This document shows positions 12,330 to 25,800 of a stretch of 64,000 nt of DNA, in pieces. Source of the DNA: Paramecium pentaurelia (Eukaryota > Ciliophora > Oligohymenophorea > Peniculida > Parameciidae); the NCBI GenBank assembly GCA_905183005.1, contig CAJJDO010000171.1, forward strand, positions 62,001 through 126,000, given 5' to 3'. How positions within the stretch are numbered: the stretch's first letter is position 1; every line of letters starts with the position of its first letter. The translations under genes and the position numbers were made by a program. Below the pieces are notes generated by a model that was not told the DNA's origin, did no database searches, and saw nothing but the letters and a program-made list of their open reading frames with translations.

Positions 12330-15098
12330 TCAAGGTTATGTTAATCTATTGTTTTATATTTTTGTATAACTAGAATTTTTTTTAGAACCAAAATAATATT
12401 GTGGTGTATTCAAATATGCACTTTAATTTTAAGAAGATATAGAATTTATATCCATTGTTTCATTTTTTCTTAATATGGTTATCTATCTTGGTTTAATGTG
12501 TACAAATGAATAAAAATTATATTCAGGAGTTTTCTAATATGTTGGTGAATTTTAATAACTTGATCTTAAAGATTCTACTTTTTCAAGACAATCTAAATTT
12601 ATTCCTATTTATCCATCTTATAAAATAGATGGTCTGATAAATCTCTTCATTTTTAATACCAATTATAATTTCTATTTCAAAATCTTCATTCTTATCTTCT
12701 TAGGTTCACAAACACCTTTATATATCAAATCTTGTAAAGCTTAATTTTTTCTTTAACGTGAATGTCCTAAATTCTAAGATAATTGTATCTTCAATGATGA
12801 TACTTATCTTTTCACCTTATTTCTCACAAATTCTGATATTGCATTTTATTAAGTCAAAGGATTTGTTCTATCATAATCAGTTGGTAATTTTAAATATACA
12901 TCTTCATATCTAACTAAATCTTCTTCTTCATTAAGATCTTTAAATAACATTCTATGAATTCTATAAGTAGGTAATATAATTTCTATTCCTGATAAAATAA
13001 TAGAAGCTAAATTCAATGCTTAACAAAGCTTTCCAGAATTAAATACAAAATCAAGCCAAAATTACATTGTTGAAAATAAAATTGGACTCAAATCAATTAA
13101 ATATAACATTTCTGTATCAAGATGACTACTTTAAAAAGGAGGTTTAGAATTCCTTCTTAATAATAGATACTTCTCAATCCAATAATAACTCACTAATCCT
13201 ACTTATCCAAATAATATAGATATTGGTATTAATGGAGCGAAAAAAAAAGTTAGCCAAGTTGTTTTACAAAGATATGAATATTGATCATAAAATTAAACTT
13301 AAGGACCTTCAAATAATTTATTTGCTTAATATTAATCAAGATCTTTGTTTCTCTCAATTCTAAATTATCTAATTTTCTTAAATAAATAAAGAGGGTTGAA
13401 ATATAAAGATAAAGGTATTAGAATTGCATTTGTACCTGAAACATATAAGATATCATCAGCTATTCCTCCTTATTATTAAATAGCTAAATTGCTTAATTAA
13501 TTTGGTTCATATTTGACTTATGAATTGTATGAACCTAGAATATTTATTATCATCAAAAGTAAACAAGAATTTACAAATTGTACATAACTTAATTTCTATG
13601 CTATAGATGTATCTTAATAAGTTTTTGTTACATGTCTCTCTTAATTAGCCAAAAGTGTAATAAAATAATATATTAGACCTTCTACAATTGCAATAATTAA
13701 TGATTTTGAGAATGATACCATTGTTGTTATTAATAATTAATTATTATCTGATTATAAAAAACTATTCTATATTTATTTAATATTATTACTTAAAATACAT
13801 TTAAACCATATAATGTACCAAGAGATAAACCAAGTAAAAATAAAATCACAAACCAACTTATTATTTTCCTTTTTAATTGTGTATTTTAATCAATACCACA
13901 ATTCTCCCAAAATACATCATCAGGTTCAGGTGCTCTATTTATATAAATTAATTCTCCTTTAAAATAAAATCCTTTACTATCTTTCTTATTGATTAATGAC
14001 TTTATTGCAATCATTAAGGCTTCCCAATATGATAATTTAGTTTACTCCAATAGATTTTTTAATTCTATATAAAATTAATCTTAACTCTTACACTTCTTTG
14101 TTTAAAATGTAATAAATGCAATAGGTGTTGTCTATCTGTAACATCCATTTTCAATTTCATATTCAATTATCTATTAAAGTTGAGAAATTTCTTTAATTTA
14201 ATTAATAATCTTTTCTCTATTTTTTGTATTATTGTTTTCTAATAATTTCTCTAATTTTAGTTTTTCTCTACCTTTATCAATAAATTATGATATATCATAA
14301 GCTATATTAATCTTCACAACTTCATAATTATTATTTGGATCAAATTCCTTACAATACTCTTCTAAAGCATGTTTCAATTCCTTCTCATCATAGTTATTTT
14401 TTGGTAAATGATTTAATATAGCTGTAAAATCAGAAGGTGACAATAATTCCTTATCTATTGCAAACTCTACTCTTTTTTATTTTTCCCTTATCAAAACCAT
14501 TGATATTTTCATAATGATAACTGAACATAGAAGAATAGAGGATTAAATTATTTTATAATAATTGTCTGCTTGCTTATTAATGAATGACAATTAAGACAAT
14601 TGAGAATTAAGACAAATCTTTGTATAATGATGACAAATCTATTAACAATCTTTAAAGATTTCAAAAAAATGATTGAAATCATCATGTTTCAATGGACAAT
14701 TCTATTCACAACCCTTTTTTTACCATAAAACATATGCATAATTATTCTCTGAAATGCAATCATTACCTAAAATATTCAAAATTATATTTGGAATCATAAA
14801 GCATGCCAACATTAAAAAGTACATCATAATTACCAAAATCATTTGATTAAAATATAATGGAACTCCTTATCCCAAGAAGGCTAAATCTAAAATCTTTATT
14901 GATAATGGTAAAGATATCTTTGAAACACTGAGTCCACAACATGGACAATATTCAGAATTCTCGAAACTATAACCGCAACTAGTGGCTAACTAAAATCTTA
15001 TATATTGTAACCTTATGTTTCAATGCATATTCCTTTATAGGTGGTTTTTAGAACAAATCAAATTTTAATGTGTCACCCAAAAATTTTGGATATTCCAT
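12330..15098 (-). CDS. OSCA/TMEM63-family membrane channel (CSC1-like)
   Basis: 907 residues after removing introns at 14990-15011 (22 nt) and 13767-13789 (23 nt). The family forms calcium-permeable cation channels gated by membrane tension or osmotic stress. Recognition rests on the block YINRAPEPDDVFWENCG just before a long TM helix, a signature of the CSC1/DUF221 proteins, and on the following run of many hydrophobic helices. The N-terminal part has a TM near residue 85, a Cys-rich loop and a second TM near residue 175, then a cytosolic domain with the FITFQTKKC segment typical of the family's RRM-like insert. The tail after the last helix is long and Ser/Gln-rich. It starts 101 nt from the stop of the PRPF4 gene. 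Confidence 0.85.
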
Positions 15099-15199
15099 TT
15101 TATTATTTTTATATAAATGTTTAAGTTTATTGAATACTACATTAGATATTAGATTATTATTAAATCAATATTCTTATATATTAATTAATTAACTATAAA

Positions 15200-16741
15200 T
15201 CATTACCAAATTACAAATTTCCTATCTAATCCTGTAGAAATCATAGTCTTTATATCATCTGTTATACAAACTGAAGTATGCTAAAATATATATTATTATA
15301 TATATATTACTTTTGTATCCTATATCTCATAAACAGAATGCAAACTCCAATCTCTAGAATTCCAAAATTTTATATTTCCATCATAAGAAGCACTAATTAA
15401 GAATTTACTATAAATTGGTTAAAATTTTAAATCACTTACTAATTTAATATGTGCAGGTATCTTTTCTATTACATTTCTTCTTCTAATATCCCAAACCCTT
15501 ATGAAATTATCATCCCCACCAGTAGCAATATGATAACCATTCATACTAAAATCACTAGCTAATATTCCTTTAACATGACCAACAAATGGTAAAATACCTT
15601 TACCTATTCTCAAATCCCATGCCATTCCAAATCCTCCTAAATCTCCTGTAAATAATAATGAACCATCTGGATGTAAAGTTCCTGAATATATTGCTCTAGA
15701 ATGTCCAGTTTATACCATTAATTCAGTTTAAGTTTCAATATCCCATAATCTCCATGTCTTATCAAAACCCATACTTATCAATCTTTTTCCATCTTAATGA
15801 AATACTACTTTATTTATTCTGTCTTCATGGCCTTTTAATACAATTGATTTTTATAGCATTCCCAAATTCTCTACTTCTACCTAATCCAAATCTAATGTCC
15901 ATAATCTAATTGATAGATCAGCTGATGCAGTTGCAACATTAGCAAAAGATTAAGATGATAATGTTAATAATGATTAAGGATGAAATGCAATAGAATGACA
16001 TTTTGTTAAATGTCCCAAAAAACTTGACTTTAATGATGCACTTTCAATATCCCATAATTTACATTCTCCAGATCCACCAGCAGTTGCAAGATATTTTTAA
16101 TTTGGACTAATAGTTGATCTAGATATTCCTGAAGAATCACCAAATTAAGACATTTATATTGTAAAATGATTTACTTTTTACATTTCATCTAATACTTCTT
16201 AATCTTCTAATAATGCATCAACAGTTAATCTTCGTAATCTCTATTTCTCAACTCTTAGAGCTGCATTATGAAGTGATAACTTAGCTATTTCTATTCTAGC
16301 AGCTCTTAATTATTCTATTCCTTCATATAAGAAGTATTCATTCTCTAAATTACCCATATTATGATTATTCTATTGTTTAAAAAATTAAGGTAATCTACCA
16401 TATTACATCAATTGTTCTGTTAACAATGTTCGTAAACGCTATCTTCTATCAACAGCACTTTCACCAAAATATGTTACTGGTTACCCTAATTATCGTAATT
16501 ATGATTTGATTTCACTTTCTTAAGTGGGTACCATCAATTTACGTGCTTCTGCCATTAATTTCTATTTTCTTTCATTTTCTTCCTATTGCTTTTATTATCT
16601 ATCAACATTTTCAGTTGTATAGGATATAAATGGTAATGATTCCTACTGTTAATGTATAATAGTAGGTGCTCTAGTACTCAATTAAGATATTTAACTTAAG
16701 TTATCAGTGACTCTTTATCTTTCTTATTATTATAAATTCAT
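15200..16741 (-). CDS. PRPF4: U4/U6 snRNP protein PRPF4 (Prp4)
   Basis: 503 residues with one 30-nt intron at 15281-15310. Residues ~80-115 hold the SFM/PRP4 motif (PVTYFGESAVDRRQRLRTLL), which in other eukaryotes contacts U4/U6 snRNA with Prp3. A helical linker follows, then seven WD40-type blades to the C-terminus; visible blade cores include GECKLWD, MAWDLRIGKG, FIRVWDIRR and the last VIWQ. Prp4 is a core subunit of the U4/U6.U5 tri-snRNP, acting in the nucleus in spliceosome assembly, which fits an intron-rich genome. The N-terminal 60 residues are Gln-rich. It is divergent from the gene pair that ends with AAR2, another tri-snRNP assembly factor. Confidence 0.93.
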
Positions 16742-17193
16742 AGTTTAAATTGAAAAACAAAATTTCTTAAAAATATTAATAAAAATAGAAATATCGATTG
16801 CTTTCAATTTCTAATATGCTTATTTCTTTTTATAATAATAATTTAATATTTATTTTTGACTATCCAATTATAGACTAAATATCATCAATCTTCTAATTCT
16901 CTACTTTCTTAATTTGTTTTAATATTAAAGTTTTTATGATTCACTGCATTCTTAAACAATAGTTTAAACTCTTATTGATAATTATTATTAACTATTTATG
17001 ACTCAGTTATGAAATTAAGTTTTATTAGAGTTTCTGATATAAAAATTGCTTATATTAAATAGTTGCATAATCCATTTTCATTGAATTTTATCATTTCATC
17101 TAATAGGAAGAACGATAATAATTGATATCAAATTATTATAAGGAAATTTGATAAATTTATATAATTTTTATAAATGGCATCAAATAGATTATT
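16742..17193. promoter_or_regulatory. Divergent intergenic region (PRPF4 / coiled-coil-AAR2)
   Basis: About 450 nt between two diverging transcription units, both linked to splicing. AT-rich, with no gene or clear binding site visible. Promoters for both directions should lie here. Confidence 0.45.
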
Positions 17194-17598
17194 ATGAATA
17201 TTGACGAAGAAATATAAAAGGTTTATTCTTTACTTAAAAATTCAGCTGAAACTCTAGAAGATGTATTACATAAATCATTTGAAATACCAGTTGACAATTG
17301 GTCAAAAGAGAAACCTGCATTATTATTTCCTGATTCTGGAGATGGTTTATAAGATTTATTAGAGTTAATGAGCAGAATTGATAAAAACTTAGATTAAGTT
17401 CGTGTGAACATTAGATAATTTGAATTAAACAAATTCTAAGTAATAAAAGAGGAAGAATTTGATCCACGCTATTCCTAACCTCTTATTGATTATGAGATTG
17501 TACAGAATGCCGAATAGACATAAATGAATAGAATGAAATCGAATGTGAATAGATTACAACGCCAAATTTAGGCCTATTAATAAAAATATTAATAATGA
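17194..17598 (+). CDS. Small coiled-coil protein of unknown function
   Basis: 134 residues, intronless. It begins MNIDEEIQKVYSLLKNSAET, continues with an acidic helical region (LQDLLELMSRIDKNLDQVR) and ends in a Gln-rich predicted coiled coil (MNRMKSNVNRLQRQIQAYQQ). I do not recognise the family; size and helicity would suit a small subunit of a multi-protein complex. Its TGA overlaps the ATG of the next gene (AAR2) as ATGA at 17595-17598. Either the two are translated from one transcript, or an undetected splice event joins them; AAR2 homologues usually have ~15-20 more N-terminal residues than seen here, which leaves the second option open. Confidence 0.65.
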
Positions 17599-18626
17599 AT
17601 TAATTGGGCGTTCTTCTTCTACTTGATTCACCAGAGAATTTATAATTCGGAATTGATAATTCTCAATGGATAGTCGGAAAGAAATTCAAAGGAATTCAAG
17701 GTATACCCTTTGGAACCCATTATGTTCATTATTCATTAAAGGAAGAAGGCTATTAATTTAAGTAAGGATTCTTCTTCATTGTTTCACCAGAAAACAAATA
17801 CTTGGTAAAGTAATGGAATAGTGAATTACAAGAATTTCTTACTTTCAAAGATTGTGCACCATATATTCATACTTTAGAAATGCATGACTTTGATTTATAT
17901 TTAGGAGTTTATCCAATGGATAAATATGAAATATGGAAATTATGTGTGAATATGATTAATAGAAAGGTCTTAGATAAATTGGACCCTATAAAAAATATAT
18001 GTGTTGAAGAATACAATGATAAAGACATAGGAAATAACACTCCTTTACATACTACAATCTATTATACTGATATACCTAAATTAAAGAATCCAAGTAAATC
18101 TCAGGGATAATAATTGACTGCCTTAAATTTTGATAAATCAACAATAGTAGAAGAATTATTGAAATCAGAATATCAAAATGATTATAATTTATTTTTGGGA
18201 GAAATCTAATATGCATTTGTTAAATTTTTATTGGGGGAACATTTTGAATCATTTGAATAATGGAAATAATTATTAATTTTAATAACATCATGTGAAAGAT
18301 TGATAGAAGAATAAACTAATATGTTTATTGACTTCATACCTATATTTTATCATTAATTACAACAAATGCCTAATGATTTTTTTGTTGATCCCATTAGTTC
18401 AAGTAATTTCATTTAATCATGTATTAAAAATATGATCGAATTATCATAAAATGATAATCCAACTATCATTAGATAAAAAGTATTCTAATATAATAATATT
18501 TAGTTAATACAAAGATGCAATAAATTAAAAGAATTAATTAAAATTAAATTTGTATAAAATGCTGTTTAAATGGATGATGAAGATGAACCAGTTGTAGTTG
18601 AAGACTTCAATTTTATTTAACTATGA
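17595..18626 (+). CDS. AAR2: AAR2 splicing factor homologue
   Basis: 343 residues, no intron needed. AAR2 binds Prp8 in the cytoplasm and nucleus during U5 snRNP maturation. The N-terminal domain shows the family blocks LLLDSPENLQFGIDNSQW, VGKKFKGIQGIPFGTHYVHY and GFFFI; the C-terminal domain shows the helical stretch IQYAFVKFLLGEHFESFEQW followed by a leucine-rich helix, as in the AAR2 C-terminal fold. The start codon overlaps the previous gene's stop as ATGA. The N-terminus is shorter than usual for the family. It converges on the EF-hand gene with only 21 nt between the two stops (18626 and 18648). Confidence 0.88.
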
Positions 18627-18647
18627 TATAGATAATTATAAATATAA

Positions 18648-19192
18648 TCAAGATTATTGTTAAATTTCATGTTGCATGTCATGTCCCTCACTTTAAAGAG
18701 TCTTACTCTTTTATAATCGCGTTGGTTAGATGATAGAAAGCTTCTTCTTTTCTTCCTGCACAATTGACTTGACTCTTGACCCTCTTCTCTTTTCATCTAT
18801 CTTTAAGAACCTATCCACTCTTTTAAATTACACCCAAGCCTTTCCATCCATTAATTCTTCTAACTTCATTTAATAATCTAATTTTTACTTCCATATTTAT
18901 TTCTTCCTCTGAATACCCATTTTCTTTTACTATCTCCCAAAATGCCATCCACTCTTCCTCTGTTATATCTCCACTCTTATCAAAATCTACTGCATCAAAT
19001 AAGGCTTCTGTATTTAATTTTGCAAAGTTGGATTTCCTTTATAAGTTATTTTAATGGTTACCAAAATTACTCCGTTCCTTATTTATCTATGGTTCCATTC
19101 CCTTTGATATCAAGTTTTTTAAATATTTCGCTTGCTTTTTCTCGAAGTCTTTAGCTTAAAGGCTCGTGAATTTTTGCTGTAGTGCAACCCAT
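18648..19192 (-). CDS. EF-hand calcium-binding protein, probably acylated
   Basis: 164 residues after removing two 25-nt introns (19037-19061 and 18864-18888). The N-terminus MGCTTAK is a good N-myristoylation signal with an adjacent cysteine for palmitoylation, so membrane attachment is likely. Two EF-hands follow: a degenerate first loop (DIKGNGTIDKQG, lacking the final acidic ligand) and a canonical second loop (DFDKSGDITEEE) ending in the required Glu. The C-terminal third is basic (FKRVDRFLKIDEKRRGSR) and could bind membranes or a partner. The layout suggests a calcium-responsive regulator at a membrane; the target is unknown. Confidence 0.85.
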
Positions 19193-19816
19193 TTTGATTA
19201 ATTTATATGAATAAATGGAAAAATCAATTTGTATAGAAAAGAAAAGATTGATATCATATTAATATACAAGTGAATTACCATTCGAAATTTTAAAGTTAAT
19301 AGTGATATTTTAAATTGAATGACATCAATAATTTACCATGATGAAGAAATCAATATTATATAATTGATCATATTGTTGAATTCATATATCCACTAATTAT
19401 ATATTATTCTTAGAATTTATTATATAAAATTTAAGTTTCTACCACATTCTAATCATAAATTCCATTCAAAAAAATATAGTTGAAATTTTTTATGTTAATT
19501 AAATACCTAGAATTTTAATCTCGTAAGACATAAATACAATTATTTAGATTTTTTAGATTTTAATTTATCAATTTTATTTACTTTCAAATGGATGAATTTA
19601 TATCTATAATATAAACATATTAACAAATTATCAAAATTTTTAGAATAAATTATTCACTAAATTCATGGATGGTAATGAAGAATTCTTTATATGTAAATAT
19701 TTTAGTTTTGACTTAGTATATGATTGAATGTTAATGATTTTGATTATTTTAGAATAATATTTAAAAAAAACTTATTAAACAATCTTAAAATTTATAATTT
19801 ATTTATAAAAAATGTT
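19193..19816. other. Intergenic, no gene seen
   Basis: About 620 nt of AT-rich sequence upstream of the EF-hand gene and downstream of the giant gene. No coding frame, hairpin or repeat of note. Confidence 0.5.
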
Positions 19817-22800
19817 TCATTTATTTTATTTTTCTATTGGTTGTCTATTGATTAAATTTTATAATCTTTTTATTTCATTTTCTAACATTAGAATATGAAA
19901 TAATAATGGATCCACTTTGAAAAAAGGAATTCTTTCAAAACCCTCATCTTATATATCATCTATTCTATAATTAAAATATTTATTCAAATAACAATTAATT
20001 TAAATATCTGTTGAACTAAATTTCAGAAGTTATAATTTTCTTGGATATTAATTGATATTTTGCTAAAACTAGAAGACCTAGTTTAAATTTTCAAAATCCA
20101 AGACTTTAGTAAACAATTTTTTTAGAATTATATATAAATTCTATGATTGGCATAATGAATACTAAATAACTCCTTCAATTGAACGATTGATATATTTTTT
20201 TATATCTACTCCTAAAGATACTATTTTTATTTGCTTTTATTAAGCCAAATTAATTTTTTATGAAAGTTCTTGGTATTGATAATTATAAAAAGAGTGATTA
20301 ATAAATATCAAAAATTTTTTGTAATGGATAAATTTCTCAAATTAATCTAATATATATTAGAATACTTTAACATTACTATTTGTCGATACTTAATCACAAT
20401 TATCAATTAAGTGTTAAGTTAATAATGAATATTCATAATCAGTCCATGTAGTAGAAAAATTTGATTTTATGATTATTAGAGCATTATTTAAAATTGCCAA
20501 ATTACAAATTATCTAACATTCCTTACATATTGCAATCAATTAATATAAAAAGGGTTATACAATTTCTAGTAGTATTGCCTTTGACATTGAACTTAAATCT
20601 AAAACAACCTCAAAAAGATAAAGAGACTTTCCTCCTCTATTTTTTCTCCTCAATATATCCCTAGCAGTTCCATTAGTACAAAAAAATTTGATGATACCTT
20701 TTATATCTATAGTAGTTCCTTTTGATGATAAAGAATATTTTGTAAATTTATTAATCTCTAGTAATCCTCTTAAGCTATTTGCTTCTTTTTAGTCTATCTA
20801 ATAATCTAATCTAAAAATTTTTTTTTTTAATTCCTCTTTTTCTTGATGATTATAAAACATTTATTGTTTTAATACTGATGATTATTGTTAAATTTGAATT
20901 AATAATTCGAATATATTATTCGAACTATTTATAATTTGTCCATTTTTAATATCTATTGTGTTAAAATGATTTTGATCTTGAAATAGAATAATAGTATTCA
21001 ATCCTTCATTTTATAATTCAATTTTACATATAATTGACATTTCAAATAATTATTTAGTAAATAGTAATACAAAATCATTATTATTTTAAGCTTTTTCTTT
21101 TACTAATATAAAATCCTAATTACATTTCCCAATAAGTGCATGTAAAATTTTATCAAGAAGATCAATTGTTAAAGTCTCATCTTTTTGCTTTAAGAATATT
21201 GGCTAATTTTATCCAGATAAGATTAAATCATAATTCATATTAAGAAAAGATAATTGTAATAATAATTATCCAAAATCTTAAAGAAATTATTAATCTACAT
21301 ATTAATCTATGATTATAATTCTAAATGACAATTAATTGATTGAAACATAAGGTTTTGTATAGTATCTCCAATATAAGTAAAGTTAGTTTTCTGCCATTTA
21401 AATTAATTAATTATACTATGTAAATAACCTTCTCTAATTACAATTATCTTCTTTTAAATGTTGATCTATAAATTGGTCACGAAAGTAATGATTTTCCTTT
21501 TCTAAATTTCGTATTTTAGTAAAATAATAAATGTTAGAATTGAAATAATCATCGAATAAACCATTTACATTACTTAAAAAAATTTAAGGAAATAAGCTGA
21601 ATAATTTAATGGTTTTATTTTAAATATTTTAATTTGAATTTGAATTATTATCAATAGTTCTTATTGCATGTTATTTTAATGTTAACTAATTATTATTTGA
21701 ATTTGTTTATGCTTAAAGGGTTTATCCATTATTTGTATTAGATGATGTTTATGTTAACTAAGTATTATTTGAATTTGTTTATGCTTAAAGGGTTTATCCA
21801 TTATTTGTATTAGATGATGTTTATATTAACTAAGTATTGTTTTAATTTGTTTATGCTTAAAGGGNAGTATTATTTTAATTTGTTTATACTTAAAGGGTTT
21901 ATCCATTATTTGTATTAGATGATGTTTATGTTAACTAATTATTATTTTAATTTGTTTATGCTTAAAGGGTTTATCCATTATTTGTATTAGATGATGTTTA
22001 TGTTAACTAAGTATTGTTTTAATTTGTTTATGCTTAAAGGATTTATCCATTATTCGTATTAGATGATGTTTATATTAATTAAGTATTGTTTTAATTTGTT
22101 TATGCTTAAAGGGTTTATCCATTATTTGTATTAGATGATGTTTATATTAACTAAGTATTATTTTAATTTGTTTATACTTAAAGGGTTTATCCATTATTTG
22201 TATTAGATGATGTTTATGTTAACTAATTATTATTTTAATTTGTTTATGCTTAAAGGGTTTATCCATTATTTGTATTAGATGATGTTTATGTTAACTAAGT
22301 ATTGTTTTAATTTGTTTATGCTTAAAGGATTTATCCATTATTCGTATTAGATGATGTTTATATTAATTAAGTATTGTTTTAATTTGTTTATGCTTAAAGG
22401 GTTTATCCATTATTTGTATTAGATGATGTTTATATTAACTAAGTATTATTTTAATTTGTTTATACTTAAAGGGTTTATCCATTATTTGTATTAGATGATG
22501 TTTATGTTAACTAATTATTATTTTAATTTGTTTATGCTTAAAGGGTTTATCCATTATTTGTATTAGATGATGTTTATGTTAACTAAGTATTGTTTTAATT
22601 TGTTTATGCTTAAAGGATTTATCCATTATTCGTATTAGATGATGTTTATATTAATTAAGTATTGTTTTAATTTGTTTATGCTTAAAGGGTTTATCCATTA
22701 TTTGTATTAGATGATGTTTATATTAACTAAGTATTATTTTAATTTGTTTATACTTAAAGGGTTTATCCATTATTTGTATTAGATGATGTTTATGTTAACT

Positions 22801-25800
22801 AATTATTATTTTAATTTGTTTATGCTTAAAGGGTTTATCCATTATTTGTATTAGATGATGTTTATGTTAACTAAGTATTGTTTTAATTTGTTTATGCTTA
22901 AAGGATTTATCCATTATTCGTATTAGATGATGTTTATATTAATTAAGTATTGTTTTAATTTGTTTATGCTTAAAGGGTTTATCCATTATTTGTATTAGAT
23001 GATGTTTATATTAACTAAGTATTATTTTAATTTGTTTATACTTAAAGGGTTTATCCATTATTTGTATTAGATGATGTTTATGTTAACTAATTATTATTTT
23101 AATTTGTTTATGCTTAAAGGGTTTATCCATTATTTGTATTAGATGATGTTTATGTTAACTAAGTATTGTTTTAATTTGTTTATGCTTAAAGGATTTATCC
23201 ATTATTCGTATTAGATGATGTTTATATTAATTAAGTATTGTTTTAATTTGTTTATGCTTAAAGGGTTTATCCATTATTTGTATTAGATGATGTTTATATT
23301 AACTAAGTATTATTTTAATTTGTTTATACTTAAAGGGTTTATCCATTATTTGTATTAGATGATGTTTATGTTAACTAATTATTATTTTAATTTGTTTATG
23401 CTTAAAGGGTTTATCCATTATTTGTATTAGATGATGTTTATGTTAACTAAGTATTGTTTTAATTTGTTTATGCTTAAAGGATTTATCCATTATTCGTATT
23501 AGATGATGTTTATATTAATTAAGTATTGTTTTAATTTGTTTATGCTTAAAGGGTTTATCCATTATTTGTATTAGATGATGTTTATATTAACTAAGTATTA
23601 TTTTAATTTGTTTATACTTAAAGGGTTTATCCATTATTTGTATTAGATGATGTTTATGTTAACTAATTATTATTTTAATTTGTTTATGCTTAAAGGGTTT
23701 ATCCATTATTTGTATTAGATGATGTTTATGTTAACTAAGTATTGTTTTAATTTGTTTATGCTTAAAGGATTTATCCATTATTCGTATTAGATGATGTTTA
23801 TATTAATTAAGTATTGTTTTAATTTGTTTATGCTTAAAGGGTTTATCCATTATTTGTATTAGATGATGTTTATATTAACTAAGTATTATTTTAATTTGTT
23901 TATACTTAAAGGGTTTATCCATTATTTGTATTAGATGATGTTTATGTTAACTAATTATTATTTTAATTTGTTTATGCTTAAAGGGTTTATCCATTATTTG
24001 TATTAGATGATGTTTATGTTAACTAAGTATTGTTTTAATTTGTTTATGCTTAAAGGATTTATCCATTATTCGTATTAGATGATGTTTATATTAATTAAGT
24101 ATTGTTTTAATTTGTTTATGCTTAAAGGGTTTATCCATTATTTGTATTAGATGATGTTTATATTAACTAAGTATTATTTTAATTTGTTTATACTTAAAGG
24201 GTTTATCCATTATTTGTATTAGATGATGTTTATGTTAACTAATTATTATTTTAATTTGTTTATGCTTAAAGGGTTTATCCATTATTTGTATTAGATGATG
24301 TTTATGTTAACTAAGTATTGTTTTAATTTGTTTATGCTTAAAGGATTTATCCATTATTCGTATTAGATGATGTTTATATTAATTAAGTATTGTTTTAATT
24401 TGTTTATGCTTAAAGGGTTTATCCATTATTTGTATTAGATGATGTTTATATTAACTAAGTATTGTTTTAATTTGTTTATGCTTAAAGGGTTTATCCATTA
24501 TTTGTATTAGATGATGTTTATGTTAACTAAGTATTGTTATAATTTGTTTATGCTTAAAGGATTTATCCATTATTTGTATTAGATGATGTTTATATTAACT
24601 AAGTATTGTTTTAATTTGTTAATGATTAAAGGGTTTATCCATTATTCGTATTAGATTATGTTTATTTCAATTAAGTATTTTTTTAATTTGTTTATGCTTA
24701 AAGGGTTTATCCATTATTCGTTTTAGATGATGTTTATGTTAACTAAGTATTATTTGAATTTGTTTATGCTTAAAGGGTTTATCCATTATTTGTATTAGAT
24801 TAAGTTTATATTAATTAAGTATTCTATTAATTTAGTTAGGGTTCAACTATAAATCTATTGTTGATATTAGATTAATTTTATATAACCTAGTTAATACTTT
24901 AAATTGGTTATTATATAAGAAATTATGAAAAGTTTTACATAATTGATGTCTAAATCAATTCACCTCTATTTTAATCTATTTAATTTATTTATGAATATCC
25001 ATAACTGTTGATAGTTGATGTTTAGGTAAACTTAATGTTATTTAGGTTTTATTTTTGAACTATTGAATCTGTATAATTTGTAAACTTTTATTCAAATTCT
25101 ACTTTATTGCTTTATTAATTTTAATATTCAATTAAACTTTTTTTCAAATTTTTTTCTTCTTATATCTCCATTATTTTCTACTATTAATTTTCCCTTTTTC
25201 TCAAATCCTTATCTTTTTTTTAATTAATATTTTCCATTTCATAATGAATTTAATCAATTTATCCAGAAATGTCCAGATTTAATATTCTCGAATAATAATC
25301 CTTAAATTACTATTTTTTGTTATAAATTTTTTCTTTTAAACTTTTTTCATCTTTAATTTATTCTCCTTAATCAAAAATACTTAATAATCCCTAAATTTTT
25401 TAGATCACCATATCAAAGTTTTCTTAAATTTAACATATATTCCATTAAATTTTTTTTCTTAAACTAAATTATTTGAATATGAAAAATTAAATTTTATATT
25501 CGAATATAACTTCAAAATTCTTATCAAATCTTATTTAAATCTCAAATTTTCTGATTTTACAAAATTATAAAAATATTTATTTATTAATCATCTCTGGTAA
25601 TTTATTTACATTAAATTTCAATAATCCTCTTAATTTTTATTTCTTCATTAATAGTAGATCAAAACATGCTATAAAAAACATATTATTCAAACTTATTTTA
25701 AAATTCAAATTAAAACCTATCCCTTTTTTATATTTTGCTGAAGTTTTTATACATTCTTAAAATAATTTAATCTAAAAATCTCCATCAGCTATAAAGCTTT

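Larger units (their letters stand above)
21684..24830 (-). repeat. Coding tandem repeat, 72-bp unit, about 43 copies
   Basis: A 72-bp (24-codon) unit repeated head to tail inside the giant gene. In the gene's frame (GCA TAA ACA AAT ...) each unit encodes a 24-residue block made almost only of Gln, Thr, Asn, Ser, Leu and one Gly, resembling a prion-like low-complexity sequence. Unit length is a multiple of three, so copy-number change keeps frame. Edge copies are more diverged than central ones, the usual sign of unequal exchange. The unit contains no TCA on the plus strand, so none of the three minus-strand frames has a stop. Confidence 0.95.

Noticed and set aside
21684..24830. CRISPR-like array or noncoding satellite
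   Set aside because: There are no unique spacers: units are contiguous. The 72-bp length, kept phase and absence of stops in the giant gene's frame favour coding sequence.
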